The notes: generated by a model from the letters alone, not told the origin. A stretch of 64,000 bases of DNA from Pulveribacter suum (GCF_003013695.1 NZ_CP027792.1:1384501-1448500), one strand, 5' to 3'. Counted from the stretch's first letter, positions 42,507 through 53,341 are shown. Numbers and translations are program-made.

Positions 42507-43264
42507 TGCAGCCGCGCCGGCCAGGCTTTCCCGCGCGCCTGGACGGGCCGGCGCCCAGGCCTGCCCCTGCCTCGGCGGTGCGGGCGCCGCGCCCGCCCGT
42601 GCCGCTGGGCGTGGGCCTTGACTCTGCTGCGGTGCGTGCACGCATGGTGCAGCGCCTGGCCGCGGGCGGTATCGCGTCGCCCTTGGTGCTGCAGGCGATG
42701 GGGGGCGTGGAGCGGCACCGTTTCGTCGATACGGCTCTGGCCAACCAGGCCTATGAGGACACCAGCCTGCCCATCGGCATGGCGCAAACCATCTCCAAGC
42801 CCAGTGTGGTGGCGCGCATGGTGGAGCTGCTGCTGGGCGCTGAATGCGCGCGCGAGCAGGGCCTGGGGCGCGTGCTGGAGATCGGCACCGGCTGCGGCTA
42901 CCAGGCGGCAGTGCTGGCGCGGGTGGCCCGTGAGGTCTACACCATCGAGCGGCTGCGCCCGCTGCATGAGAAGGCGCGCGAACACCTGCGCCCCTTGCGG
43001 CTGGCCAATGTGCACCTGATCCTGGGCGACGGCATGCTGGGCTTTTCGGGTGGCGCACCCTACACCGGCATCATCGCCGCTGCTGGTGGCGACAGCCTGC
43101 CGCCGGCGTGGTGTGAGCAGCTGGCCGTGGGAGGCCGGTTGGTGGCACCCGTGAACGCCGGTGGTCGCCAGACCTTGGTGGTGATAGACAGGACAGCGCA
43201 GGGTTTCAAGCAGGCTGTGCTGGAGAACGTGAACTTCGTCCCTCTAAAATCAGGGATTGCGTGA
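42506..43264 (+). CDS. pcm: Protein-L-isoaspartate O-methyltransferase
   Basis: 252 residues, about 35-40 longer than the usual 205-215 because of a proline-rich N-terminal tail (to about residue 40). Methyltransferase core: 'MVQRLAAGGIASPLVLQAMGGVERHRFVDTAL', 'DTSLPIGMAQTISKPSVVARMVELL', the SAM motif 'VLEIGTGCGYQAAVLARVAREVYTIERL'. Repairs isoaspartyl damage in proteins. The start chosen is the ATG that overlaps the surE stop. Four bases link it to the nlpD frame. Confidence 0.94.
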   Translation: MQPRRPGFPARLDGPAPRPAPASAVRAPRPPVPLGVGLDSAAVRARMVQRLAAGGIASPLVLQAMGGVERHRFVDTALANQAYEDTSLPIGMAQTISKPSVVARMVELLLGAECAREQGLGRVLEIGTGCGYQAAVLARVAREVYTIERLRPLHEKAREHLRPLRLANVHLILGDGMLGFSGGAPYTGIIAAAGGDSLPPAWCEQLAVGGRLVAPVNAGGRQTLVVIDRTAQGFKQAVLENVNFVPLKSGIA

Positions 43265-43278
43265 AGGAAGTGTTGTTT

Positions 43279-44184
43279 ATGTTCGGATTGCGTGCTCGTG
43301 AAACACTGGGGCCAGCCCTGCTGGCTGCTGCCTTGGCTTTGGCTGGATGCGGCACGCCCGTCAACCGGGCACCGGTGGAAGATCGCGGGACCTTTGCCGG
43401 CACCAGCGGCGCGCCGGGTGCACCCGGCGTGGAGCTGCCTGACCCGAAGAGTCTGCCGGGCGCCGAAAACGCCGGCAAGCCTGGCTACTACACCGTGCGC
43501 GCCGGCGACACCCTGATCCGCATCGGGCTGGAAACCGGTCAGAGCTGGAAAGACATCGCCCGCTGGAACAACCTGGAAAACGCCAACCTGATCGAGGTCG
43601 GCCAGGTGCTGCGGGTGGTGGCGCCCACGGTCACTACGGCTGCCTCCACCGTTGCTTCGGACACGGGTGTGGTCACCCGCCCCATTGCCCCGCAGGGCGT
43701 GGCGGCCGGTGCGGCACCAAGCGCCGCAAAACCGGGCGCTTCTGCGCCCGTGCCGGTTGCTTCGGCGCCGGCTCCGGGACCCGCCCCGGCCACCCCGCCG
43801 GCTGCGGCGGGCAGCGAAGACCTGAACTTCATCTGGCCGTCCTCCGGTACGCTGCTTGCCGGGTTCGACGAGGCGCGCAACAAGGGGCTGGACATCAGCG
43901 GCAAAGCAGGAGACCCGGTACTGGCGGCTGCCGACGGCCGGGTGGTGTATGCCGGCGCTGGCCTGCGCGGCTACGGCAACCTGGTCATCCTCAAGCACAA
44001 CAATACCTATCTGACGGCTTATGCGCACAACCAGGCGCTGCTGGTCAAGGAAGACCAGAACGTGCGCCGCGGCCAGAAGATCGCCGAGATGGGCAGCACC
44101 GATGCAGACCGCGTCAAGCTGCACTTCGAGATCCGCCGCCAGGGCAAGCCGGTCGATCCGGCGCGCTATCTGCCCTCGCGTTGA
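43279..44184 (+). CDS. nlpD: NlpD-type lipoprotein (LysM plus degenerate LytM domain)
   Basis: 301 residues from the ATG at 43279, GAAGGAAG eight bases upstream. Lipobox LAGC with Cys24. LysM domain at about 64-108 ('YYTVRAGDTLIRIGLETGQSWKDIARWNN'), an Ala/Pro linker, then a peptidase M23 domain ('GLDISGKAGDPVLAAADGRVVYAG', 'YAHNQALLVKEDQNVRRGQKIAEMGSTDADRVKLHFEIRRQGKPVDP'). The usual metal His/Asp pair at the start of the domain is replaced by G-L-D, so it is likely an amidase activator like E. coli NlpD, not a protease. rpoS does not follow; rluD does. Confidence 0.93.
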   Translation: MFGLRARETLGPALLAAALALAGCGTPVNRAPVEDRGTFAGTSGAPGAPGVELPDPKSLPGAENAGKPGYYTVRAGDTLIRIGLETGQSWKDIARWNNLENANLIEVGQVLRVVAPTVTTAASTVASDTGVVTRPIAPQGVAAGAAPSAAKPGASAPVPVASAPAPGPAPATPPAAAGSEDLNFIWPSSGTLLAGFDEARNKGLDISGKAGDPVLAAADGRVVYAGAGLRGYGNLVILKHNNTYLTAYAHNQALLVKEDQNVRRGQKIAEMGSTDADRVKLHFEIRRQGKPVDPARYLPSR

Positions 44185-45185
44185 ACGCTTCGGCATTGGA
44201 GGCGCCAGGCGCCGAGGACGACGAGGCGCCTGATGCCTCCTGCGAACTGCGCGAGGCCACGGTCCCTGCCGCGCTGCACCAGCATCGGCTGGACAAGGCC
44301 CTGGCGCAGCTGGTGCCCGAGTTCTCGCGCAGCTATCTGCAGCAGCTGCTGGCCCAGGGTGCGGTGACGGTCGATGGCCAGACGGCCGGCAAGCCGGCGC
44401 AGAAAGTGCACGCCGCCAGCCGCGTAGTGGTGGAGATGCGGCCGACGCAGCAAAGCCAGGCGTTCAAACCGGAGAATCTGCCGCTGGATGTGGTGCATGA
44501 AGACGAGCACCTGCTGGTGGTGAACAAGCCCGCCGGGCTGGTGGTGCACCCGGCGCCCGGCAACTGGAGCGGCACGCTGCTCAATGCCCTGCTGGGGCGT
44601 GACGCGCAGGCGGCGCAGGTGCCGCGCGCCGGCATCGTGCACCGGCTGGACAAGGACACCAGCGGCCTGATGGTGGTGGCTCGCAGCCGCGCAGCCATGG
44701 ACGCGTTGGTCCGCATGATTGCTGCCCGCGAAGTGAGCAGGCAGTACCTGGCTCTGGGCTGGGGCGCCTGGCGCGGCCCCGCACAGCGGCGCGTGGAGGC
44801 GGCAATCGGCCGTGATCCGCGCCAGCGCCTGCGCATGGCCGTGGTCGATCTGGCGCTGCACCCGGGCAAGCCGGCGCGCACGGATTTCCAGCTGCTCGAT
44901 GGCACGGAGCAAGCCTGTCTGGTGCGCTGCACCCTGCACACGGGGCGCACGCACCAGATCCGCGTGCATATGGCATCGCTGGGCCATCCCCTGGTGGGCG
45001 ACGGCCTGTATGGCGGCGCGGCTGGCGCAGGGCTGCAGCGTCAGGCCCTGCACGCCTACCGCCTGGCGTTCATGCACCCCATGACGGGGCAGGCGCTGGA
45101 ATGCCTGGCAGAGCCTCCGCCGGACATGGGTGCAGCCTGTGAAATGTGGGGCCTGCGCTACAATGCTCTCCCTGGCGCCGCGTAG
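44181..45185 (+). CDS. rluD: Pseudouridine synthase RluD
   Basis: 334 residues from a TTG that overlaps the nlpD stop (TTGA); no ATG or GTG lies nearer the start of the conserved part. S4-type RNA-binding domain ('LHQHRLDKALAQLVPEFSRSYLQQLLAQGAVTVDG') and a pseudouridine synthase domain with catalytic Asp in 'GIVHRLDKDTSGLMVVA', 'HTGRTHQIRVHMASLGHPLVGDGLYGG'. Modifies helix 69 of 23S rRNA (positions 1911, 1915, 1917 in E. coli). The TTG start and coupling to nlpD would keep its level low. Confidence 0.9.
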   Translation: MNASALEAPGAEDDEAPDASCELREATVPAALHQHRLDKALAQLVPEFSRSYLQQLLAQGAVTVDGQTAGKPAQKVHAASRVVVEMRPTQQSQAFKPENLPLDVVHEDEHLLVVNKPAGLVVHPAPGNWSGTLLNALLGRDAQAAQVPRAGIVHRLDKDTSGLMVVARSRAAMDALVRMIAAREVSRQYLALGWGAWRGPAQRRVEAAIGRDPRQRLRMAVVDLALHPGKPARTDFQLLDGTEQACLVRCTLHTGRTHQIRVHMASLGHPLVGDGLYGGAAGAGLQRQALHAYRLAFMHPMTGQALECLAEPPPDMGAACEMWGLRYNALPGAA

Positions 45186-45308
45186 CGCCACGCATTCGGA
45201 CGCTGGCGCAACCGGCGCCGATCAGGCACCTGGGAAGGTGACCGCTCCCCTTCATCTCGCAGGCAGCCCTCGTGGCTCGCCGCACCTTTTCCCCGCCATT
45301 GCCGCACC

Positions 45309-45974
45309 ATGAATTCAGTGGATGCCAAACGGGTTCTTGAGACTGCGCTGATCTGCGCCGCACAGCCCGTATCCCTGCGTGAATTGCGCACCCTGTTCGA
45401 TGATGCGCTGAGCGCCGACACGATCAAAGGCTTGCTGGGGCAGTTGCAGCAGGAGTGGGCAACGCGGGGCGTGGAGCTGGTGGCCGTGGCCAGCGGGTGG
45501 CGCTTGCAGAGCCGTCCGGAGATGCGTGACTACCTGGACCGGCTGCACCCGGAAAAGCCCCCGCGCTATACGCGCGCGGCGCTGGAGACGCTGGCGATCA
45601 TCGCCTACCGCCAGCCCGTGACGCGTGGCGACATCGAGGACATCCGGGGCGTCACGGTCAACAGCCTGATCATCAAGCAGCTTGAAGACCGGGGTTGGGT
45701 GGAGGCCATCGGGCACCGCGAAACGGTGGGCCGCCCGGCGCTGCTGGCCACGACGCGGCAGTTCCTGGACGACCTGGGCCTGCAGTCGCTCGACCAGCTG
45801 CCTGTCATGGAGGAAGCGCCCAGCCAGCGGGACATGCTGCAGGCGCTGGCCGAACGGGCGTCCTCTGGCAGCCTGCAGGATGCACCCACCGAACAACCCA
45901 TACCGGCAGCCGAGGCTGCCAACACCCGCGAAAGCGATGCCTGCCCTGGCGCAGCGAGGGAAACCGACTTATGA
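45309..45974 (+). CDS. scpB: Segregation and condensation protein ScpB
   Basis: 221 residues. Twin winged helices: '[43 protein letters not shown]' and '[73 protein letters not shown]', the standard ScpB signature. Part of the SMC-ScpAB condensin. scpA is not in the window. The C-terminal 40 residues are variable. Stop overlaps the rluB start (ATGA). Confidence 0.93.
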   Translation: MNSVDAKRVLETALICAAQPVSLRELRTLFDDALSADTIKGLLGQLQQEWATRGVELVAVASGWRLQSRPEMRDYLDRLHPEKPPRYTRAALETLAIIAYRQPVTRGDIEDIRGVTVNSLIIKQLEDRGWVEAIGHRETVGRPALLATTRQFLDDLGLQSLDQLPVMEEAPSQRDMLQALAERASSGSLQDAPTEQPIPAAEAANTRESDACPGAARETDL

Positions 45975-47158
45975 ACAAACCCGACAGGCGCCCCCGCAAG
46001 GCGCAACCGCAAAGCAGCCCCCGTCCCCAGCGCGGCCCCCGGCGCCCCGCTGCCCCTGCCGTGGGCGCGGCGGAGCTGCCGCAGGAATTGCCGGCAGTAC
46101 AAGAGCAGGCCGACGGCTACCAGTTCGCCGACGTGGTGTCCGGGCAGCTGGACCATGACGAGGGCGATGCCCAGCTGGCGCCCGCCAAGCGGGTGCTCCA
46201 GCCCCGCGCCGAAAGTCCCAAGCTGCACAAGGTGCTGGCCCAGGCCGGCATGGGTTCGCGCCTGGAGATGGAGCAGCTGATCCTGCAAGGGCGCATCTCC
46301 GTCAACAACGAGCCTGCCCACGTGGGCCAGCGTGTCCAGTTCGGCGACCAGATCAAGGTCAACGGCAAGCCCCTGCGCATGCGCATCGAGCCGCCGCCGA
46401 CGCGGGTGATCGCCTATCACAAGCCCGTGGGCGAAGTGGTCACCCACGACGATCCGCAAAACCGCCCCACGGTGTTTCGCAAGCTGCCGCGCCTGATGCA
46501 GGGCAAGTGGCAATCCGTGGGCCGGCTGGACCTCAACACCGAAGGCCTGCTGCTGCTTACCAGCTCGGGCGAACTGGCCAACCGCCTCATGCACCCGCGT
46601 TTCGGCCTGGAACGCGAATACGCCGTGCGTGTGCTGGGCGCGCTGTCGGCCGAGGAGCGGCAGCGCTTGCTTGACGGCGTCGCCCTGGAAGATGGCGTGG
46701 CGACCTTCGGCTCCATCGAGGAGGGCGGGGGCGAAGGTGTCAACTGCTGGTACCGCGTCACCATCTCTGAAGGACGCAACCGCGAGGTGCGGCGCATGTT
46801 CGAGGCAGTGGGCCACGCCGTCAGCCGGCTGATTCGCATCCGCTACGGCGCCATGCTGCTGCCGCGCGGGCTCAAGCGCGGCGCCTGGGTGGAACTGGAC
46901 GACCGCGACATCAACGCGCTGATGCGCGCAGTGGGGGCAGAGCCTGCTGCGCCACGCGGCCCGCAGGCACCGGCGGGCGGCCGCGGCGGACGAACGCCCG
47001 ACCGGCCGAGGTCGCCGCGCAGCGACGCGCCACCTTCCGGCACCCAGCCGGATCCCCTGAAGACTTCTGTGGGCTACATCGGCGCCGACAGCCTGGCCCG
47101 CCAGCGCCAGCAGCAAAAACAGCGCGGCCGTGGTGGGCAGCGACGCGGCGGCCGGTAA
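45971..47158 (+). CDS. rluB: 23S rRNA pseudouridine synthase RluB
   Basis: 395 residues. Long low-complexity N terminus (Pro/Arg/Gln-rich, to about residue 75), S4 domain ('[29 protein letters not shown]'), catalytic domain with Asp in '[21 protein letters not shown]' and '[29 protein letters not shown]'. Modifies U2605 of 23S rRNA. The C terminus (about 345-395) is disordered and basic ([19 protein letters not shown]), probably RNA-binding. Start overlaps scpB by four bases. The scpB-rluB pair is common in betaproteobacteria. Confidence 0.94.
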   Translation: MNKPDRRPRKAQPQSSPRPQRGPRRPAAPAVGAAELPQELPAVQEQADGYQFADVVSGQLDHDEGDAQLAPAKRVLQPRAESPKLHKVLAQAGMGSRLEMEQLILQGRISVNNEPAHVGQRVQFGDQIKVNGKPLRMRIEPPPTRVIAYHKPVGEVVTHDDPQNRPTVFRKLPRLMQGKWQSVGRLDLNTEGLLLLTSSGELANRLMHPRFGLEREYAVRVLGALSAEERQRLLDGVALEDGVATFGSIEEGGGEGVNCWYRVTISEGRNREVRRMFEAVGHAVSRLIRIRYGAMLLPRGLKRGAWVELDDRDINALMRAVGAEPAAPRGPQAPAGGRGGRTPDRPRSPRSDAPPSGTQPDPLKTSVGYIGADSLARQRQQQKQRGRGGQRRGGR

Positions 47159-47240
47159 GCAGGCGGCCCAAAGTTAAAATCCGCGGTTTTGCCTGCCCGG
47201 CGAAAAAATACCCCAACACTTCATCACAAGGAAAATTTTC

Positions 47241-47666
47241 ATGGCTATCGAACGTACCCTGTCCATCATCAAGCCCGACGCCGTCGCCAAGAACGTCATC
47301 GGCCAGATCTACGCCCGCTTCGAAGCTGCCGGCCTGAAGATCGCCGCCGCCCGCATGATCCACCTGTCGCGCGCCGAAGCCGAGCAGTTCTATGCCGTGC
47401 ACAAAGAGCGCCCCTTCTTCAAGGACCTGGTGGACTTCATGATCTCCGGCCCGGTAATGGTTCAGGTGCTGGAAGGGGAAAACGCCATCCTGAAGAACCG
47501 CGAACTGATGGGCGCTACCGACCCCAAGAAGGCCGCCTCCGGCACCATTCGCGCCGACTTCGCTGACAGCATCGACGCCAACGCCGTGCATGGCTCCGAC
47601 GCCGCCGAGACGGCCCAGGCCGAAATCTCGCTGTTCTTCCCCGGCCTGAGCGTCTACGCACGCTGA
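47241..47666 (+). CDS. ndk: Nucleoside diphosphate kinase
   Basis: 141 residues, full family length. '[21 protein letters not shown]', active-site histidine H117 in '[15 protein letters not shown]', '[13 protein letters not shown]'. Balances nucleoside triphosphate pools with ATP as donor. A TAAAAT -10-like box is at 47175-47180, so ndk probably starts the operon with rlmN. Confidence 0.97.
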   Translation: MAIERTLSIIKPDAVAKNVIGQIYARFEAAGLKIAAARMIHLSRAEAEQFYAVHKERPFFKDLVDFMISGPVMVQVLEGENAILKNRELMGATDPKKAASGTIRADFADSIDANAVHGSDAAETAQAEISLFFPGLSVYAR

Positions 47667-47742
47667 TCGGCCGCCCGCGGGGGGCGGGGCATTGCAGCCT
47701 CCCGCGCCGCGGCGCCCGCCAGTTGGATGACCCGAGCGCGCC

Positions 47743-48864
47743 ATGAGTACCAACCTTCTTGATCTGGACCTCGCCGCCGTTGCCGCGTTTTGCGAGCAAC
47801 TGGGCGAGAAGCGCTTTCGGGCCACCCAGCTGTATCGCTGGATCCACCAGCGCGGCGCGAGCGACTTCGACCAGATGAGCGATCTGGCCAAGTCGCTGCG
47901 CGAAAAACTCAAGGGCTGCGCGCACGTGAGCGCGCTGCCCATCCTCAGTGAGCACGTCTCGGCCGACGGCACCGTCAAGTGGCTGTTCGACGTGGGGGGC
48001 GGCAATGCCGTGGAGACCGTCTTCATCCCTGAAGACGACCGCGGCACGTTGTGCATTTCCTCCCAGGCCGGCTGCGCCGTGGGCTGCCGCTTTTGCTCCA
48101 CCGGCCATCAGGGCTTCAGCCGCAACCTGACCACCGGCGAGATCGTCGCCCAGCTGTGGTTTGCCGAGCACACGCTGCGGGAGCGCCGCGGCGGGGGCGA
48201 GCGGGTGATTTCCAACGTCGTCATGATGGGCATGGGCGAGCCGCTGCAGAACTACTCGGCCCTGGTGCCGGCGCTGCGCACCATGTTGGACGACCATGGT
48301 TACGGCCTGTCGCGCCGCCGCGTCACCGTCTCCACGTCCGGCGTGGTGCCCATGATCGACCGGCTGGCGCAGGACTGCCCCGTGGCGCTGGCGGTGTCGC
48401 TGCATGCCCCGGGTGATGCGCTGCGCGACACGCTGGTGCCTTTGAATCGCAAGTACCCGCTGGCCGAACTGCTGGCTGCCTGCGGGCGCTACCTGGAGCA
48501 CGCGCCGCGCGACTTCATCACTTTCGAGTACTGCATGCTCGAGGGCGTGAACGATCAGCCTGAGCATGCGCGCGAACTCATTGCACTGGTGAACGGCAGC
48601 GCCGGCGAGCGCGTGCCGTGCAAGTTCAACCTGATTCCGTTCAATCCGTTCCCGGCATCGGGCCTGCGCCGCTCCAGCAATGCCGCAGTGGCGGCTTTCG
48701 CCAAGCTGCTCAGCGATGCCGGCATCGTCACCACCGTGCGCAAGACGCGGGGCGACGACATCGACGCCGCCTGTGGCCAATTGGCCGGCGATGTCAAGGA
48801 CCGCACCAAGGTGGGCGAGCGCATGGCCAAACTGCGCACCATTCCCATCCAGCCGGTGCCGTGA
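47743..48864 (+). CDS. rlmN: Radical SAM 23S rRNA/tRNA methyltransferase RlmN
   Basis: 373 residues. Radical SAM cluster C111-x3-C115-x2-C118 in '[20 protein letters not shown]', '[20 protein letters not shown]', '[21 protein letters not shown]', '[18 protein letters not shown]' with the methyl-accepting Cys near the C terminus. Methylates A2503 of 23S rRNA and A37 of some tRNAs. 76 bases after ndk. Confidence 0.97.
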   Translation: MSTNLLDLDLAAVAAFCEQLGEKRFRATQLYRWIHQRGASDFDQMSDLAKSLREKLKGCAHVSALPILSEHVSADGTVKWLFDVGGGNAVETVFIPEDDRGTLCISSQAGCAVGCRFCSTGHQGFSRNLTTGEIVAQLWFAEHTLRERRGGGERVISNVVMMGMGEPLQNYSALVPALRTMLDDHGYGLSRRRVTVSTSGVVPMIDRLAQDCPVALAVSLHAPGDALRDTLVPLNRKYPLAELLAACGRYLEHAPRDFITFEYCMLEGVNDQPEHARELIALVNGSAGERVPCKFNLIPFNPFPASGLRRSSNAAVAAFAKLLSDAGIVTTVRKTRGDDIDAACGQLAGDVKDRTKVGERMAKLRTIPIQPVP

Positions 48865-48899
48865 GCCACGCAATCGACAACAACGAGGGGAGATCGGTC

Positions 48900-49733
48900 A
48901 TGAACATACGCAACAACGCCAGCGCCGCCGCGCAGCGCTGGCCCCTTGGGGCTGCGGCCTGCCTGCTGGGCCTGGCGGCCATGCTGGCGGGCTGCGCCAG
49001 CCCGGCGGGCGATGGGGATGCAGGCGCCAGCGAGAGCACCAGCGTCCATGGCGAGACCGAGGCCCGCCGGCGCGCGCGCATTCGCCTGGAGCTGGCCACC
49101 AGCTACCTGCAGCGCGGGCAGGCGCAGGTGGCACTGGACGAGGTACGCCAGGCCCTGGCTGCTGACCCTGCCTATGCCGACGCGTATCACCTGCGCGGGC
49201 TGGTCTTCATGGCAATGGGCGATCTGGCGCAGGCCGAGGACAGCCTCAAACGCGCCCTGGGCATGAAGCCGTCCGACCCCGACATCTTGCACAACCTGGG
49301 CTGGCTGCAGTGCCAGCGCCAGCAGTACGCGCAGGCCGACCAGCTCTTCGAGCGCGCGCTGGCCGTTCCTGCCTATGCGGGGCGCAGCAAGACGCTGATG
49401 TCGCAAGGCATGTGCTACCAGCGCGCCGGCCGCCCCGAGCAGGCCGAGCAGACGTTGCTGCGCGCCTATGAGATCGACGCCGGCAACCCGGTGGTGGGCT
49501 ACCACCTGGCGTCGCTGATGCTCGCCCGCGGCGAGATGGCGCGCGCGCAGTTCTACATACGCCGCGTAAACAACGGCGAATTCGCCAACGCCGAATCGCT
49601 GTGGCTGGGCGTGAAAATCGAGCGCCAGCTGCGTGACCTGGCCGCCATGCGCCAGTTGAGCGAGCAGCTGCGCAAGCGCTTCCCTGATGCAAAGGAAACC
49701 CGCTCGCTGGACCGGGGAGCCTTCGATGAGTGA
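48900..49733 (+). CDS. pilF: Type IV pilus biogenesis/stability lipoprotein PilF (PilW)
   Basis: 277 residues from the ATG at 48900. Lipobox 'MLAGCAS' with Cys32, then five to six TPR units from about residue 58 ('RIRLELATSYLQRGQAQVALDEVRQALAADPAYADAYHLRG', 'DILHNLGWLQCQRQQYAQADQLFERALAVP'). Outer-membrane pilotin for PilQ secretin assembly. Position between rlmN and rodZ is the conserved one. The C terminus overlaps rodZ by eight bases. Confidence 0.93.
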   Translation: MNIRNNASAAAQRWPLGAAACLLGLAAMLAGCASPAGDGDAGASESTSVHGETEARRRARIRLELATSYLQRGQAQVALDEVRQALAADPAYADAYHLRGLVFMAMGDLAQAEDSLKRALGMKPSDPDILHNLGWLQCQRQQYAQADQLFERALAVPAYAGRSKTLMSQGMCYQRAGRPEQAEQTLLRAYEIDAGNPVVGYHLASLMLARGEMARAQFYIRRVNNGEFANAESLWLGVKIERQLRDLAAMRQLSEQLRKRFPDAKETRSLDRGAFDE

Positions 49734-50679
49734 GGCCACTGCCGCTGCGGGCGAAGAATCTGGCCCTGCGCAGCCTTCGCTGACTGCCGGCCGGCTGCTG
49801 GCGCAGCGGCGCGAGGCCGCGGGCATGCACGTCGCAGCGCTGGCCATGATGCTCAAGGTGCCGGTAGCCAAGCTGCAGGCCCTGGAGGCCGATCACTACG
49901 AGATGTTTGCCGACGCGGTCTATGTACGGGCCCTGGCCTCCAGCGCCTGTCGCGCCCTCAAGACCGACCCGGGCGAAGTGCTGGCGCTGCTGCCCGGCGC
50001 CGCGCCTGTGCCGCTGCGCGTGGACAAAGGCATCAACGCCAGCTTTCGCGACAACGTACACCGTGGCAGCTTCGCGTCGCCGGCAGAGCCCCCGCGTTCG
50101 CGCGTGCTGGGCGTGGCCGTGGTGCTGCTGCTGGCAGCTGCGCTGGCCATCGCGCTGTGGCCCAAGGGCGAGAGCCCGGCCAGCGTCATGGCGCTGCTGG
50201 GCCGCCAGGCGGATGCGCCGCAACCTGCGTCCGAGGCGCCGCCCAAACAAGCTGTGCAGCCAGAGGGTCAGCCGCCCGAGCCTGAGACGAGTCAGGCTGC
50301 GCCCTTCGCAGTGCCGGCCGCAGCCAGTGCGCCGACGGCGGCGCCGGCGCTGGTGGCCACTCCCCTGCCCACACAGCCCTCGGCCGGCACGCCCGTGCCA
50401 GCGCAGGCCGCTGCCGCGAGCGCCGCCACCGCAGGCAGCACCGAAGGCGTGCTGGTCATCCGCGCCACTGCGCCATCGTGGGTGCAGGTACGCGCCAGCA
50501 ACGGTGCGACGGCGCTGCAAAAGCTGCTGGGTGCGGGCGAGAGTGTCGTTGTCCCAGGCTCGCCGCCCTGGTCCGTGGTGATCGGCAAGGCCGATTCCAC
50601 CTCAGTGCTGGTGCGCGGCACGCCCCTGGACCTGGCGGCCATTGCGCGCGAGAACGTTGCGCGTTTCGAGGTGAAATGA
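49726..50679 (+). CDS. rodZ: RodZ-like cytoskeletal protein
   Basis: 317 residues. N-terminal helix-turn-helix of the RodZ type ('[43 protein letters not shown]', about 18-85), one transmembrane helix (about 126-143), a proline-rich periplasmic linker and a C-terminal DUF4115 domain ('[23 protein letters not shown]'). Links MreB filaments to the membrane and cell-wall machinery. Start overlaps pilF; stop overlaps ispG (ATGATGA). The ATG at 49726 starts where the family begins. Confidence 0.92.
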   Translation: MSEATAAAGEESGPAQPSLTAGRLLAQRREAAGMHVAALAMMLKVPVAKLQALEADHYEMFADAVYVRALASSACRALKTDPGEVLALLPGAAPVPLRVDKGINASFRDNVHRGSFASPAEPPRSRVLGVAVVLLLAAALAIALWPKGESPASVMALLGRQADAPQPASEAPPKQAVQPEGQPPEPETSQAAPFAVPAAASAPTAAPALVATPLPTQPSAGTPVPAQAAAASAATAGSTEGVLVIRATAPSWVQVRASNGATALQKLLGAGESVVVPGSPPWSVVIGKADSTSVLVRGTPLDLAAIARENVARFEVK

Positions 50680-51950
50680 TGAATCTGGCCGATACAGCGC
50701 AGCCCATCGCCCTGGCAGGTCCGCTGCCGCGGCGCACGCGCCAGGCGCGCGTCACCTGGGGCAGCCGCGTGGTGACGGTGGGCGGGGACGCGCCCGTGCG
50801 CATCCAGTCCATGACCAACACCGACACGGTGGACGCCGTGGCCACGGCCATCCAGGTCAAGGAGCTGGCGCTGGCCGGCTCGGAGATGGTGCGCATCACC
50901 GTCAACACGCCCGAGGCGGCGCAGGCCGTGCCCTATGTGCGCGAGCAGCTTGACCGCATGGGCGTGGACGTGCCGCTGGTGGGCGACTTCCACTACAACG
51001 GCCACCGGCTGCTGACGGAGTTTCCGGATTGCGCGCAGGCGCTGTCCAAGTACCGCATCAACCCCGGCAACGTGGGCAAGGGCGACAAGCGCGACCGCCA
51101 GTTCGGCCAGATGATCGAAGCGGCCGTGCGCTGGGACAAGGCCGTGCGCATCGGCGTGAACTGGGGCAGCCTGGACCAGGAGCTGCTGGCCAGCCTGATG
51201 GACGCCAACAGCCGCCGCGCCCAGCCCTGGGACGCGCGCCAGGTCATGTACGAGGCACTGATCACATCGGCCATCGACTCGGCCCGCCTGGCCGAGAGCA
51301 TGGGCCTGGCGGGCGAGCAGATCATCCTGTCGTGCAAGGTCAGTGGCGTGCAGGACCTCGTCGCCGTGTACCGGGCGCTGGCCCGCCGCTGCGACTATGC
51401 GCTGCACCTGGGGCTGACGGAGGCTGGCATGGGCACGAAGGGCACGGTGGCTTCCAGCGCGGCGCTGGCCATCTTGCTGCAGGAGGGCATCGGCGACACC
51501 ATCCGCGTGTCGCTGACTCCCCAGCCGGGCGAAGCGCGCACGCAGGAGGTGGTGGTTGCCGCCGAGATCCTGCAGGCCCTGGGCCTGCGCGCGTTCGTGC
51601 CCAGCGTCACCGCCTGCCCGGGCTGCGGGCGCACCACCAGCACCACGTTCCAGGAGCTGGCCAAGCAGATCGACGACTACCTGCGCGCGCAGATGCCCGT
51701 GTGGCGCGCGCGCTACCCCGGCGTCGAGACGATGAAGGTGGCGGTGATGGGCTGCATCGTCAACGGCCCGGGTGAGAGCAAGCACGCCGACATTGGCATC
51801 AGCCTGCCCGGCACCGGCGAGGCGCCGGCCGCGCCGGTGTTCATCGACGGCCAGAAGGCCATGACGCTGCGCGGCGAGCGCATCGCCCAGGAGTTCCAGG
51901 TCATCGTGGACGACTACGTCACGCGCCGCTTTGGCAGCGCCGCTGCCTGA
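50676..51950 (+). CDS. ispG: 4-hydroxy-3-methylbut-2-enyl-diphosphate synthase (flavodoxin)
   Basis: 424 residues. Penultimate step of the MEP isoprenoid pathway, a 4Fe-4S enzyme. '[20 protein letters not shown]' near the N terminus, the TIM barrel, then Cys ligands in '[13 protein letters not shown]' and '[25 protein letters not shown]'. The ATG (50676) overlaps the rodZ stop. The gene is followed at once by repeat copy J. Confidence 0.96.
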   Translation: MMNLADTAQPIALAGPLPRRTRQARVTWGSRVVTVGGDAPVRIQSMTNTDTVDAVATAIQVKELALAGSEMVRITVNTPEAAQAVPYVREQLDRMGVDVPLVGDFHYNGHRLLTEFPDCAQALSKYRINPGNVGKGDKRDRQFGQMIEAAVRWDKAVRIGVNWGSLDQELLASLMDANSRRAQPWDARQVMYEALITSAIDSARLAESMGLAGEQIILSCKVSGVQDLVAVYRALARRCDYALHLGLTEAGMGTKGTVASSAALAILLQEGIGDTIRVSLTPQPGEARTQEVVVAAEILQALGLRAFVPSVTACPGCGRTTSTTFQELAKQIDDYLRAQMPVWRARYPGVETMKVAVMGCIVNGPGESKHADIGISLPGTGEAPAAPVFIDGQKAMTLRGERIAQEFQVIVDDYVTRRFGSAAA

Positions 51951-52010
51951 GCTATTAAATTCATAGCTGCCAACGATTTTCCAGCAAGCGCTGGAGCCCG
52001 ATTTCATCCA
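51951..52010 (+). repeat. Dispersed palindromic element, copy J, between ispG and hisS
   Basis: Reads GCTATTAAATTCATAGCTGCC, split as GCTATTAAATTC and ATAGCTGCC, then AACGATTTTCCAGCAAGCGCTGGAGCCCGATTTCATCC. It begins at the ispG stop and fills the 82 bases before hisS, so it will be in the ispG-hisS transcript. Confidence 0.8.
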
Positions 52011-52032
52011 AAACCAAAGAACAACGAACACG

Positions 52033-53322
52033 ATGCAGAAGCTGGTCGCCATCAAAGGCATGAACGACATCCTGCCGCCCGAGTCGGCGCGCTGGGAGTG
52101 GCTCGAGGACAAGGTGCGCGCGCTCATGGCGCGCTACGCCTACCGCAACATGCGCACCCCGATCGTGGAGCCCACGCCGCTGTTCGTGCGCGGCCTGGGC
52201 GAGGTGACCGATATCGTCGAAAAGGAGATGTACTCCTTCGAGGATCGCCTGAACGGCGAGCAGCTCACCCTGCGCCCCGAGGCCACGGCCGGCGTGGTGC
52301 GCGCGGTGGTCGAGCACTCCATGCTGTACGACGGCGGCAAGCGGCTGTACTACATGGGTCCGATGTTTCGCCACGAGCGGCCCCAGCGCGGGCGCTACCG
52401 CCAGTTCCACCAGATCGGCGCCGAGGCGCTGGGCTTTCCCGGTGCGCACGCCGATGCCGAGCTCATCTTGCTGGCGCACGCGCTGTGGCAGGAGCTGGGT
52501 CTGCAGGACGTGCGCCTGGAGCTCAACAGCCTGGGCCAGCCCGAGGAGCGCCGTGCGCACCGCGCGGCGCTGATCCAGTACCTGGAGCAGCACCAGGACC
52601 AGCTGGACGAGGACGCGCGCCGGCGCCTGTACAGCAATCCGCTGCGCATCCTGGACACGAAAAACCCCGCCATGCAGGCGATGGTCGAAGGCGCGCCCAG
52701 GCTCATGGACTTCCTGGGCGAGGCCTCGTTGGCCCACTTCGAGGGCGTCAAGGCCATCCTGGAGGCCAACGGCGTGGCCTGGCGCATCAACCCGCGCCTG
52801 GTGCGCGGCATGGACTACTACAACCTGACGGTGTTCGAGTTCATCACCGACCGCCTGGGCTCGCAGGGCACCATTTGCGGCGGCGGGCGCTATGACTACC
52901 TCATCGAGCAGATTGGCGGCAAGCCAGCCCCGGCCGTGGGTTGGGCCATCGGCGTGGAGCGCGTGCTGGAGCTGCTCAAGGAGCAGGGCGTGGCCGCGCC
53001 CGAGGCGGCGGCCGATGCCTACGCAGTGGTGCCTGACCCTGCGCAGCTGCCGCGCGTCATGGCCCATCTGCAGCAGCTGCGCGCCCTGGGCGTGATGGTG
53101 CAGATGCACGCCCCCACGGCGGCCGGCGAGGGCATGGGCAGCATGAAGTCGCAGTTCAAGAAGGCCGACGCCAGCGGCGCACGCTTTGCGCTGGTCTTCG
53201 GCGCGGATGAGTGGGCGCGCGGCGCCGTCACCGTCAAGCCCCTGCGCGAAGCAGGCGAACAGGCCGAGCGCCCGTTGGACTCGCTGGCAGACTGGGCCGC
53301 CACCCTACAATCTTCGCGCTGA
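52033..53322 (+). CDS. hisS: Histidyl-tRNA synthetase
   Basis: 429 residues, class II. '[62 protein letters not shown]' N terminus, motif 2 '[28 protein letters not shown]', HisA-type '[15 protein letters not shown]' and motif 3 '[15 protein letters not shown]', then an anticodon-binding domain. The paralogue hisZ is also in the window at 60.7 kb. Ends 20 bases before yfgM. Confidence 0.97.
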   Translation: MQKLVAIKGMNDILPPESARWEWLEDKVRALMARYAYRNMRTPIVEPTPLFVRGLGEVTDIVEKEMYSFEDRLNGEQLTLRPEATAGVVRAVVEHSMLYDGGKRLYYMGPMFRHERPQRGRYRQFHQIGAEALGFPGAHADAELILLAHALWQELGLQDVRLELNSLGQPEERRAHRAALIQYLEQHQDQLDEDARRRLYSNPLRILDTKNPAMQAMVEGAPRLMDFLGEASLAHFEGVKAILEANGVAWRINPRLVRGMDYYNLTVFEFITDRLGSQGTICGGGRYDYLIEQIGGKPAPAVGWAIGVERVLELLKEQGVAAPEAAADAYAVVPDPAQLPRVMAHLQQLRALGVMVQMHAPTAAGEGMGSMKSQFKKADASGARFALVFGADEWARGAVTVKPLREAGEQAERPLDSLADWAATLQSSR

Positions 53323-53341
53323 ACAAAAAAACGGTACGCAC

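Noticed and set aside
48900..49733. Possible confusion with the minor pilin pilW at the left edge
   Set aside because: The gene at 48900 encodes a TPR lipoprotein (PilF, also named PilW in some species); the one at 1-154 is a prepilin. They share only a name.
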